DNA of 64,000 nt, taken from Chitinophagaceae bacterium. GTDB taxonomy: Bacteria > Bacteroidota > Bacteroidia > Chitinophagales > Chitinophagaceae. The position numbers and the translations under genes were made by a program. The stretch is taken from positions 1-64,000 of the forward strand of contig JAHEZD010000002.1 in assembly GCA_023251255.1 (NCBI GenBank). The letters are read 5' to 3'. The notes under the pieces are model-generated. The model worked only from the letters and a program-made list of their open reading frames with translations. It searched no databases and was not told the origin of the DNA. Each line of letters begins with the position of its first letter. Within the stretch, counting starts at the first letter, position 1. Below are positions 40,503 through 50,048 of the stretch, piece by piece.

Positions 40503-42968
40503 ATGAGACCAACCTTTACTCTTTTACTGACATTGATTATTTCGGCAAATACTTTTGCCGCTACTGTATCCGGTAACGTTACCGAAAAAAATGGCAAGCT
40601 TTTGCCTTACGCTTCCGTCCTGATCAAGGGCACTGCCCAGGGCACCACTGCCAATAGCAAAGGGCATTACAGCCTGCAGTTGGGTACTGGGACCTATACG
40701 CTGGTATGCCAGCATGTAGGCCACCAATCAGTGGAGAAGAAGATTGTAGTAGGCAAGGAAGATGCAGTGCTGGATTTTGTGCTCGAAGAGCAACAGTACA
40801 ATATCACGGGCGTGGTGGTAAAAGCCGGCCGGGAAGATCCTGCTTATGAAATCATCAGGAATGCCATCAAAAAGAGACCCGTTTATTTGAAGGAAATCAA
40901 GAAGTTCCAATGCGAGGTTTATTTGAAGGGCCAGATGCAGTTGAGGGACTATCCCAAAAAGTTTTTTGGCGAGAAGGTCGATTTTGAAGATGGGGATACC
41001 AGCAAAAGGAAGATGCTTTTCTTGTCCGAATCCGTTGCAAGGTACTCGGTGGAGGAGCCCAATGAAAAGAAAGTGGAAGTGCTTTCCACTAGGGTCAGCG
41101 GCAATAGCGATGGTTTCGGTTTCAGCAATCCGCAGATTATTTCCTTCTACGAAAACATCATTACGGTTGGTAGGAACCTTAATCCACGTGGATTCATATC
41201 CCCCATCAGCAACAATGCGCTCAATTTTTATAAATACAAATTTGAAGGCACTTTCTTTGAAAACGGGAAGGAAATTAACCGCATCAAGGTCATTCCAAAA
41301 AGGAAGTACGAACCCCTGTTTACGGGTTACATCAATATCATTGAAGGGGAGTGGAGGATACACAGTGTGCAACTGACCATATTGAAGGAGCAGCAAATGC
41401 AGTTGCTGGATACCTTGAACATTGAACAAATCTATGTGCCGCTGAAAAATGTATGGGTCATAAAGCAGCAGGTTATCTATCCTGCGGGTAAAATTTTCAG
41501 TTTTGATTTCTTTGGTAGTTTTGTACAGGTGTACGACAAGTTTGATATTGAGCCAGCGTTCAAAAAGAAATTCTTCGATAATACTATCATCAAATTTTTT
41601 GATAGTAGCAACAAGAAAACAAAAGCCTATTGGGACAGTATCCGTCCAGTACCCCTACTTGACAATGAAGCAAAGGATTACAAAAAGAAGGACAGTCTGG
41701 AACAGGTGAGGAAGGACCCTAAATACTTGGATTCATTGGATAAAATAAGGAACAAGTTTAAGCTCACTGGTTTAATCTTATCAGGCAAAACCTTCAGTAA
41801 CCAAAAGAAGAAATCAAGTTTTACTATTGAGCCTTTATTGAGCACAATCAATTACAATACCGTTGAAGGCATAGTGACCAATTTTTCGCCTTCCTATTTC
41901 AAAAGTTTTGAAGGGAGGAAATCGCTTTATCTCAGTCCGGACATACGCTATGGTTTCAGTAACCATCACTTCAATGCACACTTAACGGGCAATTATAATT
42001 TCGGGAAGAAATATGCCAGCAGCATTTCCTTCTCAGGAGGCAAAAGGGTTTTCCAGTTCAACAATGCACAGCCTATTACCCCAAGGGACAATACCCTGTC
42101 AACGCTTGAATATGTACGCAACTACATGAAAATCTATGAAGCCTGGTTTGGGCGCATTGGTTATTCTGCTGCTGTGGGCAATGGCATCAATGTATATGGC
42201 AATTTCCAGTTCCAGGACAGGATGCCATTGGAAAATTTGCCGGATATGACCAAATGGAGAGGTTATGATAACCGGGAGTTCACACCCAATTATCCAACGG
42301 AGTTAACTGGCAGCAATTTCTTACGCCACCAAGCAGCCATATTGACCCTTGGAGCTTCTTGGAGACCAGGCACAAAATATATTGAACTGCCAGACAGGAA
42401 GATTGCATTGCGTTCCAAATACCCAACTTTCAATACCTCCGTTACACAGGGCATTAAAGACTTGTTGGGCAGTGATGTGGACTATACAAAATGGACCTTC
42501 TCCATCAGTGATAACCTGGATATGAAACTGGGTGGCCGTTTCAGCTACAGGGCTGCTATCGGTGGCTTCATTAACAAGAACAGTGTGTTCATTCCGGATT
42601 ACCAGCATTTTCAGGGAAACAAAACTGTGTTTGCAGCACCTTATTTAAGTAGTTTCCAATTAGCATCCTATTATCAATTAAGTACCACTGCACCGTTTTA
42701 CTCCACACTGAATGCGGAGTACCACCTAAACGGCCTCCTTACCAATAAAATTCCATTACTAAGAAAATGGAACTGGTTCTTTGTAGTTGGGGGCAATGGG
42801 TACTATGTAAACCAGTTCAACCACTACTACGAAGCAATGTTCTCCATAGAAAATATCTTCAAGATTATTAGGGTGGATTTTGTGCAGGGTTTTCAACAGT
42901 CCGGAAATACCACCAGTGGCATCAGGGTTTCGTTGCCAGGTTTCTTAAGCGGCAGACGTGAGGACTAA
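40503..42968 (+). CDS. DUF5686 protein with carboxypeptidase-regulatory domain
   Basis: 821 residues from ATG at 40503, with signal peptide MRPTFTLLLTLIISANTFA. The N-terminal carboxypeptidase-like regulatory domain (VSGNVTEKNGKLLPYASVLIKGTAQGT) spans about residues 20-105, then the DUF5686 region (YEIIRNAIKKRPVYLKEIKKFQCEVYLKGQMQL onward) and a C-terminal beta-barrel-like part (SNHHFNAHLTGNYNFGKKYASSISFSGGK; FFVVGGNGYYVNQFNHYYEAMFSIENI). Likely outer-membrane. Function unknown. Ends overlapping a convergent gene by 24 bases. A TTG at 40452 is rejected as start because it precedes the signal peptide with unlike sequence. Confidence 0.9.
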   Translation: MRPTFTLLLTLIISANTFAATVSGNVTEKNGKLLPYASVLIKGTAQGTTANSKGHYSLQLGTGTYTLVCQHVGHQSVEKKIVVGKEDAVLDFVLEEQQYNITGVVVKAGREDPAYEIIRNAIKKRPVYLKEIKKFQCEVYLKGQMQLRDYPKKFFGEKVDFEDGDTSKRKMLFLSESVARYSVEEPNEKKVEVLSTRVSGNSDGFGFSNPQIISFYENIITVGRNLNPRGFISPISNNALNFYKYKFEGTFFENGKEINRIKVIPKRKYEPLFTGYINIIEGEWRIHSVQLTILKEQQMQLLDTLNIEQIYVPLKNVWVIKQQVIYPAGKIFSFDFFGSFVQVYDKFDIEPAFKKKFFDNTIIKFFDSSNKKTKAYWDSIRPVPLLDNEAKDYKKKDSLEQVRKDPKYLDSLDKIRNKFKLTGLILSGKTFSNQKKKSSFTIEPLLSTINYNTVEGIVTNFSPSYFKSFEGRKSLYLSPDIRYGFSNHHFNAHLTGNYNFGKKYASSISFSGGKRVFQFNNAQPITPRDNTLSTLEYVRNYMKIYEAWFGRIGYSAAVGNGINVYGNFQFQDRMPLENLPDMTKWRGYDNREFTPNYPTELTGSNFLRHQAAILTLGASWRPGTKYIELPDRKIALRSKYPTFNTSVTQGIKDLLGSDVDYTKWTFSISDNLDMKLGGRFSYRAAIGGFINKNSVFIPDYQHFQGNKTVFAAPYLSSFQLASYYQLSTTAPFYSTLNAEYHLNGLLTNKIPLLRKWNWFFVVGGNGYYVNQFNHYYEAMFSIENIFKIIRVDFVQGFQQSGNTTSGIRVSLPGFLSGRRED

Positions 42969-43358
42969 CGGTTCAAGTTCGGACAGGCGGTTGAGGATTT
43001 TGTAGATGGTCTGGTCCTTGATCCTTGCAGGTAAATAGCCATCCACCAGTTTATCTGTCCAGATAATGTAGGTAAGGTGCTTCAACAGTTTTTCAATTGT
43101 AGTATTGACAAAAAGTTCAGGATTGCTGCTGTATTGATTGGCTTCCAAGTGAATGTTCATATAATCATTATCGGCCAGTTCATAGGAACAGAAAGTGTTT
43201 ACCAAAGTATCAATCACGTTACTGTAGCATACATTATCATTGGATACTGTAATGTTGATGCTGTTCACCCAGTTCAGGTTGCCATAAGCAAAATCATCCT
43301 TTAATGCACTGATTTTCTGGATGCCCTTGCGCTGCATATCCGTTATTGATATTTCCAT
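42945..43358 (-). CDS. Unknown protein, 137 residues
   Basis: Cytoplasmic protein with no recognised family. MEISITDMQRKGIQKISALKDDFAYGNLNWVNSINITVSNDN at the start, then VCYSNVIDTLVNTFCSYELADNDYMNIHLEANQYS and a C-terminal helix-rich part (TTIEKLLKHLTYIIWTDKLVDGYLPARIKDQTIYKILNRL). Mixed alpha/beta character suggests a real gene, supported by coding-like composition. ATG at 43358; a TTG three codons earlier is possible. It overlaps the 3' end of the DUF5686 gene by 24 bases. Confidence 0.7.
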   Translation of the reverse strand: MEISITDMQRKGIQKISALKDDFAYGNLNWVNSINITVSNDNVCYSNVIDTLVNTFCSYELADNDYMNIHLEANQYSSNPELFVNTTIEKLLKHLTYIIWTDKLVDGYLPARIKDQTIYKILNRLSELEPLVLTSAA

Positions 43359-43677
43359 AGTTTGCAATTGATAGCCTAAGCTAGTGCCATCTAAATGAAC
43401 ATAACTTTAAGGTTACCTATTTTATAGATATTTTAATTTGAATGCTTAAATAGACCTTAATTGTTAAGGGGTATTTATGCCTAATTGAATGATATCCGCG
43501 CATTTCACTGAAGCATACTGTGCGTTATCCAGATTTGCTGGTATGGTCAAGCAGATTGCAATCATTTGTATTCTCCCCCTTAGCACTTACTTTTGCAGCA
43601 GAAAATTTTGCCCGTCATGCAAACGGGTTCATTGTTCATTGGAACATTGGCTTTGCCGATGTCAGAAATTTTTAAAC
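43359..43677. other. 319-base intergenic with trhO promoter
   Basis: No gene found. A small CCTTAA-N3-TTAAGG hairpin lies near 43455-43469. The trhO promoter at 43565-43595 is the main feature. Confidence 0.5.
43565..43595 (+). promoter_or_regulatory. trhO promoter, full consensus
   Basis: TTTG (43565-43568), 19-base spacer, TACTTTTG (43588-43595): exact match to the Bacteroidota consensus TTTG-N19-TAnnTTTG. ATG at 43678, leaving a leader of about 75 bases. Confidence 0.75.
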
Positions 43678-44715
43678 ATGCCAGTACTGCACAACAAAGT
43701 CAGCAATGAAGAGCTGAAGCAAAAGTTAATGGGAGAAACCGCTCCACGTACCACCATTAGTTTTTATCAATATTTTCCCATTCAGAACCCGCAGCAGTTC
43801 AGGGATTTTCTCTACAGGAATTTGAATGCCTTGAAAGTATTCGGCAGGATCTATGTGGCCAAGGAGGGTATCAATGCACAAATAAGTGTGCCCAGCAACG
43901 ATTTTGAAACGCTCAGAATATTCCTGTATTCCATTGAACATTTAAACAGGCTTAGATTGAATGTTGCTGTGGATGATGATGGTAAGAGTTTCTGGGTGCT
44001 GAAAATAAAGGTCCGGGAAAAAGTGGTGGCTGATGGTATTGAAGACCCAAGCTTCAGCATGGAAAACAAGGGCCGTTATGTAAATGCAACGCAGATGAAT
44101 GAACTGCTGCAGGATGATAATACTGTGGTTATTGACATGCGTAACCATTATGAATTTGAAGTGGGGCATTTTGATAAGGCCATAGAAATCCCATCGGATA
44201 CTTTCCGTGAACAGTTGCCTATGGCTGTTGATATGATGAAGGGCAATGAACACAAGAATATCATTATGTACTGCACTGGCGGCATACGTTGCGAAAAGGC
44301 CAGTGCCTATATGCTGCATGAAGGGTTCAAGAATGTTTTCCATTTGGAAGGCGGCATTATTAACTATGCACAGCAGGTAAAACAGCAGGGACTAGAAAGC
44401 AAGTTCATCGGGAAGAACTTTGTGTTTGATAACAGGCTTGGTGAAAGGGTCACAGAAGATGTGATTGCCCATTGCCATCAATGTGGTAAGCCCTGTGATA
44501 CGCATACCAACTGCCAAAACAATGGCTGCCACTTGCTATTTATTCAATGCAGTGAATGTGCATCAACTTTCGATGGCTGCTGCAGTGTGGAATGCAAGGA
44601 AACTATTCACTTACCCGCTGAACGGCAAAAGGAAATACGCAAAGGTGTTGAGAACGGTGTGATGGTTTTCAATAAAAGTAAGTCTAGGTTGAGGCCAAGA
44701 TTGAATGAGAAATGA
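43678..44715 (+). CDS. trhO: tRNA uridine-34 hydroxylase (rhodanese-type)
   Basis: Oxygen-dependent hydroxylase of wobble uridine in tRNA (TrhO, formerly YceA). 345 residues from ATG at 43678; the longer frame upstream is untypical. Order: N-terminal [17 protein letters not shown] and [33 protein letters not shown], then the rhodanese domain with [26 protein letters not shown] and active-site loop [11 protein letters not shown] (Cys near residue 200). A C-terminal Cys-rich tail ([12 protein letters not shown]...[12 protein letters not shown]) is typical. Preceded by an excellent promoter. Confidence 0.95.
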   Translation: MPVLHNKVSNEELKQKLMGETAPRTTISFYQYFPIQNPQQFRDFLYRNLNALKVFGRIYVAKEGINAQISVPSNDFETLRIFLYSIEHLNRLRLNVAVDDDGKSFWVLKIKVREKVVADGIEDPSFSMENKGRYVNATQMNELLQDDNTVVIDMRNHYEFEVGHFDKAIEIPSDTFREQLPMAVDMMKGNEHKNIIMYCTGGIRCEKASAYMLHEGFKNVFHLEGGIINYAQQVKQQGLESKFIGKNFVFDNRLGERVTEDVIAHCHQCGKPCDTHTNCQNNGCHLLFIQCSECASTFDGCCSVECKETIHLPAERQKEIRKGVENGVMVFNKSKSRLRPRLNEK

Positions 44716-44767
44716 TTTTGAACGGAGCCTGTTTGCTGATTCAATATGCCCATTTTAATTCAACACA

Positions 44768-45913
44768 TTATTTCGTTATCCATTTCAAGCAAACAGGATT
44801 GGGCACACTGATTTGGTGACCTGTAGCAGTGAGCAGGCCTGTTGTTGTATCCCTTTTAAAAACAACAATATTATCGGTGTCCTGATTAGCAACCAGAAGG
44901 AAATTCCCTGTAGGGTCGAGGGAAAAGTTCCTGGGCGTTTTGCCCATGGCAGATTGATGGCCAACCAAACTTAATTTGCCAGTTGTTTCATCAATGGAAA
45001 AAATGCCAATAGTATTGGACGTGCCACGGTTACTTGTGTACAGAAACCTGCCATCCGGCGAAACATGGATGTCAGCAGCTCCTGTAGGACCCTTGTAATC
45101 ATTGGGTACAGAGGAGATGGTTTGTATAAAAAGCATCTTCCCTTTTTCTTTTTTCAAAACGGATACAGCATTGCTTAACTCCTCAATAACATAAATGATT
45201 CCTTTTGTAGGATGAAAATCAATATGCCTTGGTCCAGCACCAGCAGCAGTTTCCACAAAAGGAGGGGCTCCTGGTGACAATTTCCCAGTTGCTTCATTGA
45301 AGTCGTAGCACATTATTTTATCTATGCCCAAATCCTGCACAAATAATTCCTTATTATCTGGAGAGAAAATAGTTGAATGTGCATGAGGCCCAGCTTGTCT
45401 TTTTTCATCTTTCCCTTTACCATAATCTTGGATTACCTGTGATGGTGTATCAAGCATTCCATTTTCCTTAATAGGCAATACGCAAGAGCTTCCATCTGCA
45501 TAATTGGCTGCAGTTAACCATTTGCCAGTTTTGTCTATGGCCACATAGCAAGGGTGCTTGCCACCAGAAGACTGTGTGCTTATCTCCTTCATGGCACCAT
45601 TCTTCTGGTTGAATGAAAATGCAGAAACACTACCTGTTGTGGTGAACCTTGTACTGTCTGCTTTCTCATTAACAGCATACACAAATTTTCCATTGGCAGC
45701 TATGGCCAAGTAAGATGGGTTGGATGTTCCCACTTTGTTCGCCAAGCTGCAGGAACCGTTGCCACTGTTGAAATTGTACACATAAATACCTTCACTTTTG
45801 CCGGAAGTGTATGTGCCAATCAATAAATAGTAATCTTTTGCATCCTGTGCAGATAAATGGAATGCAGAGGATGCAAGAATCAAGGCAAGTAGAAACCCTT
45901 TGTATATCTTCAT
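44768..45913 (-). CDS. Secreted lactonase family (6-phosphogluconolactonase/YbhE) beta-propeller
   Basis: 381 residues with signal peptide MKIYKGFLLALILASSAFHLSAQ. Seven-bladed propeller pattern with repeated motifs: YYLLIGTYTSGKSEGIYVYNFNSG at the start, GKHPCYVAIDKTGKWL, GPHAHSTIFSPDNKELFVQDLG, GAGPRHIDFHPTKG, GPTGAADIHVSPDGRFLYTSNRG and KTPRNFSLDPTGNFLLVANQDTD. It belongs to the lactonase (YbhE/Pgl) family, but export makes a periplasmic lactone or sugar role more likely than the pentose-phosphate step. Downstream of purC on the same strand; 15-base gap, so probably co-transcribed. Confidence 0.93.
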   Translation of the reverse strand: MKIYKGFLLALILASSAFHLSAQDAKDYYLLIGTYTSGKSEGIYVYNFNSGNGSCSLANKVGTSNPSYLAIAANGKFVYAVNEKADSTRFTTTGSVSAFSFNQKNGAMKEISTQSSGGKHPCYVAIDKTGKWLTAANYADGSSCVLPIKENGMLDTPSQVIQDYGKGKDEKRQAGPHAHSTIFSPDNKELFVQDLGIDKIMCYDFNEATGKLSPGAPPFVETAAGAGPRHIDFHPTKGIIYVIEELSNAVSVLKKEKGKMLFIQTISSVPNDYKGPTGAADIHVSPDGRFLYTSNRGTSNTIGIFSIDETTGKLSLVGHQSAMGKTPRNFSLDPTGNFLLVANQDTDNIVVFKRDTTTGLLTATGHQISVPNPVCLKWITK

Positions 45914-45928
45914 ATGGTTGTGTACTGG

Positions 45929-46855
45929 TTAACCTAAATTGTTCAATGCCTCAGTGCTTCTCCTGTATGTTTCCTCATCGCTCAGTTCTTCCGGAACAAA
46001 AGTTTTGCCAATCACTTTTTCGTAAAGTTCAATGTACCTTCTGGAAATGGTATCCACCCATGTATCGTCCATCAAAGGAACTATTTGCCCTTCTTTGCCC
46101 ATAAAATTCTTTGCAATCAACCATTCACGCACAAATTCTTTACTGAGCTGCTTCTGCCTTTCCCCAGCTAACTGCCTTTCTTCAAAACCATCTGCATAAA
46201 AATACCTGGAAGAGTCGGGCGTATGTATTTCGTCCATCAAATAAATCTCATCGCCAATTTTTCCGAATTCATATTTTGTATCCACTAGTATCAAGCCTTG
46301 TTTGGCAGCTATTTCTTTTCCCTTGGCAAATAATTGCAAAGCGTATTTTTCCAGGACTTCCCAATATGCTGCACTTACTAAATGCTGCGCTATGATTTCC
46401 TCCTTGCTGATGTCTTCATCATGTCCTTCTGAAGCCTTGGTACTTGGGGTAATAATGGGTGTGGGAAAATAGTCGTTCTCCTTCATTCTGTCTGGCATGG
46501 TAACACCACATAGGGTTCTTTTGCCTTCTGCGTAGGTTCTCCAAGCATGGCCAGTGAGGTTGCCCCTAACAACCATTTCAATTTTAAAAGGCTCGCATTT
46601 TTTTCCAATGGACACATTGGGTGCAGGAGAAGTAAGCAGCCAGTTGGGGCAAATGTTTTTTGTGGCATCCAGCATATATGCTGCAATTTGGTTGAGCACC
46701 TGGCCCTTGAATGGGATTGGCCTCGGAAGTATCACGTCAAAAGCTGAAATCCTATTGCTGGCCACCATCACCAATAAATTGTTTTCGAGGTAGTAGACAT
46801 CCCTTACTTTACCACTGTAGAAACCGGTTTGCTGCGGAAATTGAAATATTGCCAT
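45929..46855 (-). CDS. purC: Phosphoribosylaminoimidazole-succinocarboxamide synthase
   Basis: Purine biosynthesis step: joins CAIR with aspartate to give SAICAR, using ATP. 308 residues from ATG at 46855, of the longer SAICAR synthetase type. Motifs: [73 protein letters not shown] and [17 protein letters not shown]. All these are intact. On the reverse strand, TAATTTTG ends three bases before the ATG, suggesting a very short leader. The secreted lactonase gene follows after 15 bases. Confidence 0.96.
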   Translation of the reverse strand: MAIFQFPQQTGFYSGKVRDVYYLENNLLVMVASNRISAFDVILPRPIPFKGQVLNQIAAYMLDATKNICPNWLLTSPAPNVSIGKKCEPFKIEMVVRGNLTGHAWRTYAEGKRTLCGVTMPDRMKENDYFPTPIITPSTKASEGHDEDISKEEIIAQHLVSAAYWEVLEKYALQLFAKGKEIAAKQGLILVDTKYEFGKIGDEIYLMDEIHTPDSSRYFYADGFEERQLAGERQKQLSKEFVREWLIAKNFMGKEGQIVPLMDDTWVDTISRRYIELYEKVIGKTFVPEELSDEETYRRSTEALNNLG

Positions 46856-46858
46856 GCC

Positions 46859-46866
46859 CAAAATTA
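46859..46866 (-). promoter_or_regulatory. purC promoter element, leaderless-type
   Basis: Reverse strand TAATTTTG matches TAnnTTTG and ends three bases before the purC ATG, so transcription would begin at or within a few bases of the start codon. Confidence 0.55.
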
Positions 46867-47004
46867 AGATGGCTGCATTGTTATAAATAAAATTGCCTCA
46901 CTGCTATCCAATATTTCTACTAACAGTTTGGGGAAAATAAAAATTTTGAATAACAAGCTAACAATCACTACTTTGCTATACAATTCAACAAAACTTGCCA
47001 CTTT

Positions 47005-49908
47005 ATGAGAAAGTTAAAACCCTTCTTCCTCGTGTTCTTTATTTGCCCGTTTGCGATAACGGCATTGGCCCAGCAAATAGTTACCGTATCTGGAAGCGTA
47101 AAAAACAGTAAGTCCAAAGAGCCGGTTTCTGCCGTATCAGTAACCATTAAAGGCTCCTCCTATGGTTCATTTACTGATGATAAAGGCGAGTTTAAGTTTA
47201 CAACCACGCATGCACTTCCTTTTACTTTGGTTATTTCTTCAGTTGGCTATGCCGATAAGGAAATAGCGGTAACTAGCAATAACCAAGTTATCGCTGTGGA
47301 TTTTGAAACAAAATTTTCCATGGGCGATGAGGTAGTTGTTGCGGCTTCAAGATTCGCGGAAAGAATCATAGAATCCCCGGTTTCAATTGAAAGAATGGGG
47401 CAGGCGGCCATAAAGAATGCAGCAGTGCCTAATTATTATGATGCGATTGCGAACTTCAAGGGTGTTGATTTGACAACATCCAGTATCAACTTCAGGACCT
47501 TAAGCACACGTGGGTTCAATGGAAGCGGCAACCTCCGCTTGAACCAATTGGTAGATGGTATGGATAACCAGGCACCTGCTTTGAACTTTGCAGTGGGCAG
47601 TATTATTGGTTTAAGTGAACTGGATGTTGACAATGTGGAACTTTTACAAGGGGCATCTTCTGCATTGTACGGTTCCGGAGGAATGAACGGTACATTATTG
47701 TTGAGCAGCAAAAGCCCATTTAAATACCAAGGATTAAGCTTTCAAATAAAGCAAGGCGTGAACCATGTTGATAGGGCACAGCGAAGTGCTGCCCCTTTTT
47801 ATGATTGGAGTTTCCGTTGGGGGAAGAAAATATCCGAAAAATTTGCGTTCAAATTATCTGGGCAGTTCACACAGGCGCAAGATTGGCAAGCTAGTGACAA
47901 TACTAATCTGTTAAGGAACAATGTACTGAGCAATACAAAAGATGGCGACAGGGTTTCGGATCCAAACTATGATGGCGTGAATGTTTACGGAGATGAGGTA
48001 AGTGCCAACATGCAGTACCTTGCCCGTTTAGGATTGCTGGCCGGCGGGTTAACACCAACCAACCCCGCATTTGTTGGATTGAACAGTATTGCGTCCTTGG
48101 GAATGACCTACGCTCAATCTGTAGCCTATATAACCACCAACGTACCAACACTTGTTCCCGCACTGTCTGCCTTTCCAACCGTATTTTCCCTGAACCGCGG
48201 TTATTATGCCCAAAGCGTTAGCCGTACAGGCTACAATGAGAAAGACCTTGCCAATTACGGTGCTTACAATGTGAAATTATCCGGTGGCCTTTATTATAAA
48301 ATCAATGACAAGGTCGAAGCATCCATTTTGGGTTATTGGGGACTTGGAACAACCATTTATACAGGTATTGACAGGTACAGTTTGAAAAATTTCAAAATGG
48401 GCCAGTACAAAGCGGAAGTAAAGGCGAAGAACTGGTTTGTTAGGGCTTATACGACCCAAGAAAATTCTGGCGATTCTTATGCAAACACGATTACTGCTGT
48501 TCAAATGGACAGGATGTGGAAAGATGATGGCACATGGTTTTCTCAATACCTTACTGCTTATACACAAACCATGTTAGGTACTGGTGGAAACACCGCATTG
48601 TCACACGCTACAGCAAGAACTGCGGCTGATGTTGGACGTTATGCACCGGGTTCCGATGCTTTCAAGACAGCTTTCAATGCAGTGACCAATACTTCCATTA
48701 CAAAGAGTGGCGGTTTGTTTGCGGACAAAAGTTCTTTGTACCATTTTGAAGGGCAATACAATTTTGCTGATAAAATAAAAGTAGTGGACATTATGGTAGG
48801 CGGTAGCTACAGGATTTACCACCTGAATTCAGGAGGGACCATCTTCGCAGACAATACGCCCGGTTTTGGAACTGGCAATGTGGATATCAAAGAATACGGT
48901 GGCTATGTTCAATTGGCAAAGAAATTCCTGAACGATGTACTTAAATTAACAGGTACAGTACGTTATGATAAGAATGAAAACTTTGATGGCAGATTTACGC
49001 CTAGGGTAACTGCTTCAATAAAAGTAGCAAAGGACAACAATATCCGTTTGTCTTACCAGACAGCTTACCGCTTCCCTTCTACACAGGACCAATGGATTAA
49101 TTTGAACAGTCCTAGTGCCATGTTGGTTGGTGCTTTACCCATATTCAATACTGTGTACAATTTTAGTGGGAACCCTATTTACACTGCAGAAAGTATTGCA
49201 GCGTATAGGGCGGCCTTTACTTCCAATGGCACCATCAACCCAACCTTGCTTGTAAAAGGTAGCTTCAATAATATCAAACCAGAATCTGTTCAGTCCTATG
49301 AAATTGGTTACAGGGGACTGGTTACCAAGAAATTGCTGATAGATGCCTATTACTATTACAGTTCATACAAGGATTTCCTTGGAAAAGTAGCAGTGGGAAG
49401 GGGCAACAATGGTGCTGCTAATTATGCAAGCGATTTGTTGAGCCCTACTTCAACAACCAACTACTCGTTTGCCTACAATACTACCGATCCAGTTAAGGCA
49501 ACCGGCTGGGGATTCAGTGCTGAATACCAATTGCCTGCTAACTTCTCCGTAAACGGAAATGTTTCTGGTGACCAATTGAAAGATGTACCAGCCAATGTGG
49601 TTTCTTTCTTCAATACACCTAAGCTCCGCTACAATTTCGGTCTGGGCAATACCAAGTTGTTCAACAGCAATTGGGGATTCAATTTAGTTTACAGGTGGCA
49701 GGATAAAGTAGATTGGCAAGGTACATTTGGCAGCGCCCAGATTCCTTCTTATGGTACCATGGACGGGCAGGTTAGCTACCGTTTCGTAAAGGAAAAAGGG
49801 GTTGTGAAATTTGGTGCCCAGAATCTTTGGAACAAATATTATAGAAGTGCATTCGGCAACCCACAAGTTGGTGGACTGTACTATGTAAGCTATGGTTTCA
49901 ACCTCTAA
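47005..49908 (+). CDS. TonB-dependent receptor with carboxypeptidase-regulatory domain
   Basis: 967 residues. Signal MRKLKPFFLVFFICPFAITALAQQ, a regulatory domain (VTVSGSVKNSKSKEPVSAVSVTIKG), a plug (VVVAASRFAERIIESPVSIERMGQAAIKNAAVPNYYDAIANFKGVD; RLNQLVDGMDNQAPALNFAVGSIIG; VELLQGASSALYGSGGMNGTLL), and a barrel ending in an F-N-L terminal aromatic strand. The plug strand LVDGMDNQ and the ELLQGASSALYGS segment are typical of TonB receptors. Ligand unknown; no SusD gene follows. A clean terminator lies 24 bases after the stop. Confidence 0.95.
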   Translation: MRKLKPFFLVFFICPFAITALAQQIVTVSGSVKNSKSKEPVSAVSVTIKGSSYGSFTDDKGEFKFTTTHALPFTLVISSVGYADKEIAVTSNNQVIAVDFETKFSMGDEVVVAASRFAERIIESPVSIERMGQAAIKNAAVPNYYDAIANFKGVDLTTSSINFRTLSTRGFNGSGNLRLNQLVDGMDNQAPALNFAVGSIIGLSELDVDNVELLQGASSALYGSGGMNGTLLLSSKSPFKYQGLSFQIKQGVNHVDRAQRSAAPFYDWSFRWGKKISEKFAFKLSGQFTQAQDWQASDNTNLLRNNVLSNTKDGDRVSDPNYDGVNVYGDEVSANMQYLARLGLLAGGLTPTNPAFVGLNSIASLGMTYAQSVAYITTNVPTLVPALSAFPTVFSLNRGYYAQSVSRTGYNEKDLANYGAYNVKLSGGLYYKINDKVEASILGYWGLGTTIYTGIDRYSLKNFKMGQYKAEVKAKNWFVRAYTTQENSGDSYANTITAVQMDRMWKDDGTWFSQYLTAYTQTMLGTGGNTALSHATARTAADVGRYAPGSDAFKTAFNAVTNTSITKSGGLFADKSSLYHFEGQYNFADKIKVVDIMVGGSYRIYHLNSGGTIFADNTPGFGTGNVDIKEYGGYVQLAKKFLNDVLKLTGTVRYDKNENFDGRFTPRVTASIKVAKDNNIRLSYQTAYRFPSTQDQWINLNSPSAMLVGALPIFNTVYNFSGNPIYTAESIAAYRAAFTSNGTINPTLLVKGSFNNIKPESVQSYEIGYRGLVTKKLLIDAYYYYSSYKDFLGKVAVGRGNNGAANYASDLLSPTSTTNYSFAYNTTDPVKATGWGFSAEYQLPANFSVNGNVSGDQLKDVPANVVSFFNTPKLRYNFGLGNTKLFNSNWGFNLVYRWQDKVDWQGTFGSAQIPSYGTMDGQVSYRFVKEKGVVKFGAQNLWNKYYRSAFGNPQVGGLYYVSYGFNL

Positions 49909-49931
49909 TAAATTTTTGAGAATGGATAGAG

Positions 49932-49958
49932 AATCCCTTCCATTTGGAGGGGATTTTT
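49932..49958 (+). terminator. Rho-independent terminator of TonB receptor gene
   Basis: Stem AATCCCTTCC / GGAGGGGATT with a 4-base loop and one G-U pair, running directly into TTTTT. Classical form. Confidence 0.9.
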
Positions 49959-50036
49959 ATTTGCAAGAACAATTTCCGTGAGTGCGGGGAGCGGAGTTAT
50001 CTTCCTAAAAGTAACTTAACGATAAACGATACCTAT

Positions 50037-50044
50037 TACTTTTG
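50037..50044 (+). promoter_or_regulatory. Promoter element four bases before start codon of Smr-domain gene
   Basis: TACTTTTG matches TAnnTTTG and ends four bases before the ATG at 50049. A leaderless transcript is expected if it is used. Confidence 0.55.
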
Positions 50045-50048
50045 CAAA

